Below are positions 57,748 through 64,000 of a stretch of 64,000 nt of DNA, piece after piece (position 1 is the first letter of the stretch; each line of letters opens with the position of its first letter). The notes beneath the pieces were generated by a model, which saw only the letters and a list, made by a program, of their open reading frames with translations, did not search any database and was not told the DNA's origin. The translations under genes and the position numbers were made by a program. Origin of the DNA: Saccharomycopsis phalli (Eukaryota > Ascomycota > Saccharomycetes > Ascoideales > Saccharomycopsidaceae); the NCBI GenBank assembly GCA_020342235.1, contig CP073217.1, positions 1,054,001-1,118,000 on the forward strand, in the 5' to 3' direction.

Positions 57748-60700
57748 CTATTTACTGACCTTCTTAGTGCGTCTAAAAGGTCTGGAAAAGTCAAACTTTG
57801 CAACCCTGAAAATATAATAAAACAACAATAAACAGATTATGTTGAAGATAATGTATACCCAAAAAAACCCAAAATTTCTCCATTCATTACTGACACTGAT
57901 ATTTAAGAACTTTAAATATTCCAAGCCAGTTGAATACTTGCAATAAGCACAATCACTTGTGTCATTAGGGTTGATCAAGTAACCACCGTTTGCATTTATG
58001 TACTGTTGAGTAAACTTTATACAAGTGTCGCCGTTAGGAGGCTGGAAAATTGCAAGCTCGTCCTTCTTGCATGTGACATGAATGTTTTGCAATGATAGTA
58101 TCAAGAAATTCTGAACGAAATACGTGAATGCAGAGGCTTTCCACATAAATGTCCAGAAACCAGGCATCAAGGAAGGAGGCTGGACCACACCACAGAACGA
58201 TATTAGAAGAGCAATAGATAAAGACACAAGTACCGCAGCAGTAGGAACATTTGGAGAGGCATAAACAACCCATAGTGAAAAAGAAATGAAGTATAGCTGA
58301 AAAAAGATCACATAGAACATGTAATACTGTCCAGCCACAGTACTTCTATAATCTCTATGGATAGGATAATATAAAGATATCCAGAAGATAGTTCCAAAGA
58401 GCAAATGATAGGGCAATTCATTGACCAATTGTGCAAGCAACAACGCAGACCAGTGATAAGTGTTTGATTTAGATTCTCTGACTTCAAATATTTCCCTAGA
58501 ATCTAAAGCTCTGCCTAAAATTTGGTTCATCAAAGGTGCAGAAAGGACGATTGAGAGGAAAATAGAGAACATTGAGTTTTGCATCCCAATGACAGAATTT
58601 CCGACATTCCAAAAAGTAAAGCCAATATACAAACCGGCAATGATCATAATCGACATCTTAGACATGATATACGTAGGGTCTCTGTAGAACGTCAATGCAG
58701 TTCTCTTGATAACCAACATCAACTGATAATAATAAGGTGTGATGAAAACCTTGGATAATTCAGCTTGTGCGTCACTAGACCGTTCTTTAAAATTAGAAGC
58801 AGACTCTGCAATCAATCTGTCGACCTCTGCAGTGGTGGAAATGTATTCATCGCTATTTAGCCAGATAGCTCCCCAGTTTTCCTTTACTTTAGCAGTAGCA
58901 CCAGCCCCAATAATCTCTAAAATATACTCAGCAGGATTCTCATGATTAAGACATTTTCTGGCTCCATACCTTTCAAAATATTCAACTAACGTTACCGAGT
59001 GGTCACCAATATCACCAAAATAAACAGTAACACCACCCTTCTGTAGAAGTAATAACCTATCAAACTGTTCAAATAACACAGCTGAAGGCTGATGAATAGT
59101 ACATAAAATTGCCTGCCCATTATCTGCCAACCTTCTCAAAAGCCTAACAATTGACCATGCTGACTGCGAATCTAATCCAGAAGTAGGCTCATCCAAAAAT
59201 AATAATAAGGCTGGTTTTGCTACCAATTCAATACCAATGGACAACTTTTTTCTCTGTTCGACGTTCAAACCAAAACCAGGGTTCCCAACAATGGCATCAG
59301 CATAGTGAGTCATTTCTAATATTTTCATTATTTGCTCAACATATTCAAACTTTTCAGAATCAGGAATATTCCTTGGTCTTCGAAGCTGAGCGGCAAACTG
59401 TAAAGATTCTCTAACTGTCATTTCAGAGATATGAACGTCCTGCTGCTGAACGTATCCGGTGGTTCTTTGAAACGAGGCAGGAAGCGCATTTCCATTGACC
59501 AATATATCACCCGAAATAGTGCCAACGTCAATTCTTTGGGATAAGGTATTCAAAAGAGTGGTCTTACCAGCTCCAGATTCACCTACCAAAGCAGTAAGAG
59601 TACCCGGTTTAACATACCCTTGAACATCACTAAGTAATCTTCTTGTTGAACCATCTTTTAACCCAATATCATAATTAACGTGCTGCCACATAAATACATC
59701 CTCACTTCCCAAGCTTTCGAAAACCTTATCAGTATTGTCTTCCTCATAATGAGAAAAGTGACCTGCAAAACTGGATGAGTCATTACTCTTCTCAACATCA
59801 CTTTCATTGACAGCGGAGCGTTCCACAAACTTCTTTGTTTCTTCATTTTTCTTAAATATCAACGCGTCATACCCAGGAACTTCACTGGTTAAATACTCGG
59901 AAGCCAAGGCACCTAGGACAGTAAAAAATACCAAGAAACCCAATAGAATGCCATAATTTCTCCATAAATGATCGTACTTATATTCGAATGCAAGGTTGAT
60001 ATAATCATCACCAAGAACATAGGCCTGTCCAGTCTTTGAGCCAACAAACGCACATACCTGGTTTACTTCGCTAACGTTTTCATACCCAGGACCAGAAGGA
60101 ACAAGACTGCTGCCACAAGGCATCTTCTCACCATGAAATTGTGCTGCCATCAATGACTCAAACGAGTATCTCACGGGGTTAAGGTAGTTAATCCATTTGA
60201 ACCAGGGATGCATTGATGGCAACTGAATCATAAAACAACTATACATCACAACAGAGAGAATAACAACACCAGAAAGAGCCTGAGCAACAGCTTGATGGCT
60301 ATTGAAAGCGGCAATCATCTGAAAAAAATTGTTCATAGTTAGTGCAGTAGTGTTCACAAAGAGATAATAGATGAAGAAGTGGCCGGCAGTTCTCTTCAAA
60401 TTTGGTAAGAAAAACATGAGAAAACAAAAGGCAGAAATTCCGGGAACTTTGAAGATAAAATCAACAGTATTAGCTGCCAAAAACTCTGTAGAAGGATGAT
60501 AGAAAGAGTAAGTCTTCTGCTTAAGCAAAATTGATCGTTTTAAATAAGCATTTGGAACAGTCGCAAGACCAACGAGAGCATAATATAAGCAAGAAAAGAA
60601 CAGAACACCACCTTTGGTAAAAGCACCAGCGGTGGTAGCAGGAGCGTTCCAAAAAAGAGAGCCGGCAATAAGACCTTGGATAATATCGGCAACAAGTTGG

Positions 60701-62178
60701 GTGACCACATAGCTAGAATCACCAAGTGTAGTTTGAAAGCTTCTAATATAATTAAGCCTCAATTGGTTCCAGTAGCTGATCGCATATCTGGATTTTACAC
60801 TTCGTTTATCAGACACGGAAGATCTAAGAAACAACTTTTTAGCCTCATCACCATGTACCGAGCTTTCGTAAGCAGAGATATCGTCGTTCAATTTAACATA
60901 TTCGACAGAGTTAAGCCAGTATGACTCAAACTCGGCAGCGTTTTTAGGAACTTTGGTTTGATAACCGTCCTTCGGATATCTCCCCTTTGGATCAGTGATA
61001 GCAGTGAGAAAATCAGCGGTTGATTGTCTAGCAGGACACTGAAAGCCCATATTTTCAAAATAGGCTTTGGCCCTTTCCCCAGGACCAAAGTATATTTGTC
61101 GGCCTTCATACAAAACCAATACTTTGTCAAACTTCTCGTATATGTTTTCAGAAGCTTGATAGATAGTAACAAAATTTGTTGATTTCATTAAGTTTGTAAA
61201 CACACGTATTGCTTCGGCATACTCCAACGCAGTTGAAGCATCCAAGCCCCTAGTAGCGTTATCCCAGCAATAAACCTTGGCATCGACAGCCAAAGCCTCA
61301 GCAATAGACACACGTTTCCTCTCACCACCAGAAACACCCCTCACAAACTCGTTACCAACCTTCGTACGGAAGGTGTGACGCAAGCCAAAAATTGTAGCCA
61401 ACATCTCAGTCTTGAACTTGACATATTCACTCACAGTTGAAGACAGTGCGGCAGCACTGACTCTAACTTTCGGAAGTTTGCAAGAAACAGCAAATCTCAA
61501 TGTCTGCTCAACATTCAAATGAGGAAAATGAAGATCCAACTCAGGATTATAGATTACATCATTCTTGAAATACTTAAACATCTCATCCTTATCCATTCCA
61601 TCAAAGAAGATCTCGCCCTCAGTAGCAAAGTACAGAGAAACTTCCCCACTCAAAGTCTTAAGAAAAGTGGAACAGCCAGCACCAGGACGCCCCAACACAA
61701 GAATCATTTCACCAGGTTTTGCATACCCAGAAATGTTGTTAATGATTTTTCTGATCGAGCTCTTCCCTCTATTCTTGAAAGCTCGCATAATTGCTCCTGG
61801 TACATTAACTGTACTGCCAAAAGTAGGAGCATAAGTAGTGGACTTATCAATCCCGAGAGTGGTGAGATTCTTAAAAACAACCCCAGTGGATCTCAATTCA
61901 ACACCAGCATCATCAGCATTATGTAGAAACGACTCAAGCAAAACTTTTAAGTCAAAATCATCAGGATCAATCAGAAACCGGTCAGAGGCTCTTAGGGTTG
62001 AAATTTTCAGAATAGACTTTTTCAAACGGGCCAACACGTTGTTTTTGTCATTAGGATCTGTTCGGGAAGCAATTCTAGAAATGGTTTCAATTTCATCAGA
62101 CTCAAAGTCCCCACTTTGAGGAGCCTTAGTACCCCCATTCTCAGAATTAGATTCAGATTTAATCAAACCGTCAGACAT
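57748..62178 (-). CDS. SNQ2: pleiotropic-drug-resistance ABC transporter (Snq2-like)
   Basis: The product is 1476 residues in the fungal PDR order (NBD-TMD)x2. NBD1 has GRPGAGCSTFLKT with the PDR-typical Cys replacing the Walker A Lys, and signature VSGGERKRVSI. NBD2 has the canonical GESGAGKTTLLNT with the altered signature LNVEQRKKLSIG. Membrane domains of about six helices follow each, with a cysteine-bearing loop (NQVCAFVGSKTGQAYVLGDDY) of the Snq2 subgroup. It is an ATP-driven exporter of drugs and other hydrophobic compounds from the plasma membrane. Length matches Snq2 (1501). The upstream region has clustered CCGC elements. Assignment to SNQ2 rather than CDR is from loop wording and is less certain than the family. 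Confidence 0.9.
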   Translation of the reverse strand: MSDGLIKSESNSENGGTKAPQSGDFESDEIETISRIASRTDPNDKNNVLARLKKSILKISTLRASDRFLIDPDDFDLKVLLESFLHNADDAGVELRSTGVVFKNLTTLGIDKSTTYAPTFGSTVNVPGAIMRAFKNRGKSSIRKIINNISGYAKPGEMILVLGRPGAGCSTFLKTLSGEVSLYFATEGEIFFDGMDKDEMFKYFKNDVIYNPELDLHFPHLNVEQTLRFAVSCKLPKVRVSAAALSSTVSEYVKFKTEMLATIFGLRHTFRTKVGNEFVRGVSGGERKRVSIAEALAVDAKVYCWDNATRGLDASTALEYAEAIRVFTNLMKSTNFVTIYQASENIYEKFDKVLVLYEGRQIYFGPGERAKAYFENMGFQCPARQSTADFLTAITDPKGRYPKDGYQTKVPKNAAEFESYWLNSVEYVKLNDDISAYESSVHGDEAKKLFLRSSVSDKRSVKSRYAISYWNQLRLNYIRSFQTTLGDSSYVVTQLVADIIQGLIAGSLFWNAPATTAGAFTKGGVLFFSCLYYALVGLATVPNAYLKRSILLKQKTYSFYHPSTEFLAANTVDFIFKVPGISAFCFLMFFLPNLKRTAGHFFIYYLFVNTTALTMNNFFQMIAAFNSHQAVAQALSGVVILSVVMYSCFMIQLPSMHPWFKWINYLNPVRYSFESLMAAQFHGEKMPCGSSLVPSGPGYENVSEVNQVCAFVGSKTGQAYVLGDDYINLAFEYKYDHLWRNYGILLGFLVFFTVLGALASEYLTSEVPGYDALIFKKNEETKKFVERSAVNESDVEKSNDSSSFAGHFSHYEEDNTDKVFESLGSEDVFMWQHVNYDIGLKDGSTRRLLSDVQGYVKPGTLTALVGESGAGKTTLLNTLSQRIDVGTISGDILVNGNALPASFQRTTGYVQQQDVHISEMTVRESLQFAAQLRRPRNIPDSEKFEYVEQIMKILEMTHYADAIVGNPGFGLNVEQRKKLSIGIELVAKPALLLFLDEPTSGLDSQSAWSIVRLLRRLADNGQAILCTIHQPSAVLFEQFDRLLLLQKGGVTVYFGDIGDHSVTLVEYFERYGARKCLNHENPAEYILEIIGAGATAKVKENWGAIWLNSDEYISTTAEVDRLIAESASNFKERSSDAQAELSKVFITPYYYQLMLVIKRTALTFYRDPTYIMSKMSIMIIAGLYIGFTFWNVGNSVIGMQNSMFSIFLSIVLSAPLMNQILGRALDSREIFEVRESKSNTYHWSALLLAQLVNELPYHLLFGTIFWISLYYPIHRDYRSTVAGQYYMFYVIFFQLYFISFSLWVVYASPNVPTAAVLVSLSIALLISFCGVVQPPSLMPGFWTFMWKASAFTYFVQNFLILSLQNIHVTCKKDELAIFQPPNGDTCIKFTQQYINANGGYLINPNDTSDCAYCKYSTGLEYLKFLNISVSNEWRNFGFFWVYIIFNIICLLLFYYIFRVAKFDFSRPFRRTKKVSK

Positions 62179-63872
62179 TCAACACAATTAGAAATCCTAA
62201 ATATACCAAGATAATGCCCATATTTATAAATTAGTTGCCAGATTTGCGATGGTGGCAATAAGACTTATCTCCGCAAATTACGAGCGCAGTGGTAATTCCT
62301 CGAATAGGTTATCCAGTCGGGGATAAGATTTGATTTAACTTTCAAGCATCCGGTTTAAGCTGCCCATATGAGATAGAGACGAAGAAGATGGATACGTCGA
62401 ATGGACTAAACCTCTAAAGTCACTGATCACCCAACATTGACCTTTTGCCATACGTTATACATGCTATCCATTATAATAAAGTAAAGGAAATAGGGTGAGG
62501 GCAGGTATTTTGACAGGCATTAAGGTTGATGCCTATTAAGGTTAGTAGTAATTTGATCCGTCGAAAGGCGGCACTGGTCCGTGAACCAGAAAACAAAACA
62601 GCACTCTAAAAATATCATTAAGAGACATTAAAAACTGTTCTAAAATCAATTGAAATATTCTTGCAAGTTATTATTTCTTCCAGTCAAATCAAATATAGCA
62701 TGTGGCCCAATAATTTGCGGATTTCCAAGTAAAAATATCTCCGCATAAATCCACCGCACAACTCCGCATTTTTTCTAAACTGATGATATCAAGCAAACCT
62801 AATTCTCTCATGTAAGACACAATAGTAACAAACTTGGACGTGACAAACACTAACAGAATAACTCTAGCATATAATTTTTGTTACTACTATTTTAAATACT
62901 AGTTATTAACAATCGGCCTTCCGCTACGAGGGACAATAAGCAAGGCTAGGAGAGTGCTGTATAACCCTACCTAGCTAATATATTACAAGGGTCTTATTGA
63001 GCTAATACGATTTTATAGTAGCCTTGCATCTATTTTTGTTCGCAAATAGGCAATGTGTGGCGAGGGAAGGTTCTCAGTATAACTTCGAATGTTCCAGATT
63101 ATATTGCAGAGAAATTCAACCTATTAATGACTATGACGAGTGTGATACGATTGTTTAAGTATTAATATTACCCACAAGCGTCAACTACGCTACGATAAAG
63201 GGCCAGTAAGCCTTACATCGAAGGATATATTGCAGCAGTTGTTACAGACATCTAAGGTTAATGACATACTGACCTATTGTACATATGTGAGAGGAGAGTC
63301 GTAAGCTGGGTTATGCCCCACAGGAAAGTAGGGTTGGATTAAGGATGTTATCGTACTCTGGTAAGAGTACAATTAGCAGTAGAAATTCCTAGAATATCAA
63401 TGAGGGCATGCGGTCCAGTCTAAGTGATATAATACGGCTGATGACGTACATTAGTGAAATGTACTTATCCTATCAGAGTTCTTGGTCTCGTAACCACGAT
63501 TATTGATGATGTGGTTACAACCGGATGGAGCAGTATTACCCTACCTATAATACCTTATAAAAGGGCTTTACTGCCTCCAAGTAATTTAGTTCAGAATTTT
63601 ATATACACAATGTATATTACGGTATCGATTGGAACAATGTATAATTGTTGTAGTAGCTACTGATAGTTCTGTGCTCCGAACCTACAATATTATTTATTTA
63701 ATATTGTGGGCCGTATTTACGTATTAAGTTTTTCCTTATGATTGATTACAGTCTAAGGTTTTTTGTTAGTACATCAGCTGATGTGTTGTAGTAAAGCTAT
63801 TTGCATGGTATTTATTTACCAATTTTTAAATATGAGATCATCTAGTCAATTTTGCTGCAAACAAATAAATCA
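62179..63872. other. 1.7-kb region upstream of SNQ2-like and tRNA-Asp
   Basis: No credible gene; the only notable frame is 69 codons (63454-63663) without features. A pair of degenerate direct repeats (62960-63002 and 63534-63575, sharing ACCCTACCTA and following A/T pattern) may be remains of an old insertion, as LTR elements often sit near tRNA genes, but no clear terminal repeat was seen. The left part is the SNQ2-like promoter. Confidence 0.45.
62716..62768. promoter_or_regulatory. TCCGCA cluster, candidate Zn2Cys6 regulator sites
   Basis: TGCGGA (62716-62721), TCCGCA (62740-62745) and TCCGCA (62763-62768) lie within 53 bases, and a fourth TCCGCA lies at 62270-62275, 92 bases before the SNQ2-like start. 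An ACCGCA (62753-62758) is close by. CCG/CGG half-sites are what Pdr1, Tac1 or Mrr1-type zinc-cluster activators bind, and this gene class is their typical target. The sites are not perfect PDRE (TCCGCGGA). Confidence 0.4.
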
Positions 63873-63944
63873 TCCGTGATAGTTTAGTGGCTAGAATTTC
63901 CGCTTGTCGCGTGGAGGACCGGGGTTCAATTCCCCGTCGCGGAG
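63873..63944 (+). tRNA. tRNA-Asp (anticodon GTC)
   Basis: The acceptor TCCGTGA pairs with TCGCGGA (one G-U). The D-arm is TAGTTTAGTGGCTA, the anticodon stem TCCGC/GTGGA closes the loop TTGTCGC (anticodon GTC), and the T-arm GGGG TTCAATT CCCC matches yeast tRNA-Asp almost exactly. The gene is 72 nt, intronless. Confidence 0.97.
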
Positions 63945-64000
63945 TATTTTTGCCCCTTGTAGGATTAAATTTTTTAAGAATTTGTTTTTTACCTTTATCT

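Noticed and set aside
62533-63269. 5'-UTR intron for the SNQ2-like gene (TACTAAC with AG 8 bases later at 62547-62533)
   Set aside because: The nearest consensus donor on that strand is over 700 bases upstream, far longer than other introns here. Transcript data would be needed.
63454-63663. 69-codon frame near tRNA-Asp
   Set aside because: Short, no recognisable domain, in a gene-free AT-rich stretch with possible degenerate repeats; expected by chance.

Overview
The window is nuclear DNA of a budding yeast (Saccharomycotina). It has dense, mostly intronless genes, intergenic gaps of 100-1800 bases, a divergent H2A/H2B pair ending in the yeast SQEL motif, and yeast-type introns with TACTAAC-like branch sites. 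A CTG-Ser clade species (Debaryomycetaceae and relatives) is the best guess. Support comes from a homologue of the complex I assembly factor NDUFAF8 (Saccharomyces has no complex I), SNQ2 and PTR2-type transporters, an OCRL-like phosphatase, and the rarity of CTG codons in the genes I read. I could not prove the genetic code from a conserved position, so CTG is shown as Leu where it appears.

Layout. 1-4.5 kb: 3' part of MPP10 (cut by the window edge), a BIG1-like ER protein and a secreted histidine acid phosphatase, separated by minisatellites. 4.9-7.8 kb: a tiny spliced RRM protein, a G2/M B-type cyclin with a two-codon first exon and forkhead sites upstream, and a DUF2470-like membrane protein. 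7.9-11.6 kb: two convergent AIM6-family phosphodiesterase-like genes, one with its active site lost, then a Bax-inhibitor protein and an RBM42-like RRM protein. 12-21 kb: MRX15-like mitochondrial protein, an unknown coiled-coil protein, an OCRL-type 5-phosphatase, TRS65, MBF1, spliced MRPS35 and tRNA-Val. 21-31.6 kb: AHA1, a small secreted protein in an AT-rich gap, NUP170/157, PHS1, a previously hidden spliced twin-CX9C gene, spliced ATG8, and a WSC sensor. 32-41 kb: SLX8-like STUbL, spliced RPL23, mitochondrial GatB, MAP2, a pogo-transposase-derived regulator and a glutathione transferase. 42-48 kb: H2B/H2A, MRP21, tRNA-Lys with a very short intron, an isolated retrotransposon gag gene and COX16. 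49-64 kb: a Pro/Thr/Ser/Gly repeat cell-wall protein, a possible tRNA-derived SINE, RTT103, a POT peptide transporter, TYW1, an SNQ2-type ABC transporter with a long upstream region, and tRNA-Asp.

The genes are largely unrelated housekeeping functions, as usual for yeast. Several recurring themes stand out. Mitochondrial biogenesis is well represented (MRX15-like, MRPS35, NDUFAF8-like, GatB, MRP21, COX16). Cell-wall and secretory functions recur (BIG1, phosphatase, TRS65, WSC, repeat protein, PHS1). Ribosome biogenesis and translation are also present (MPP10, RPL23, TYW1, MBF1).

Structural oddities are the most notable part. Six well-supported introns were resolved, four of them only 40-60 nt, and all have the branch motif 4-5 bases before the terminal AG. 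Minisatellites of 17-35 bp lie near gene ends in the first half of the window but not in the second. In-frame 21-bp repeats sit inside two genes. The right half of the window is visibly more AT-rich than the left.
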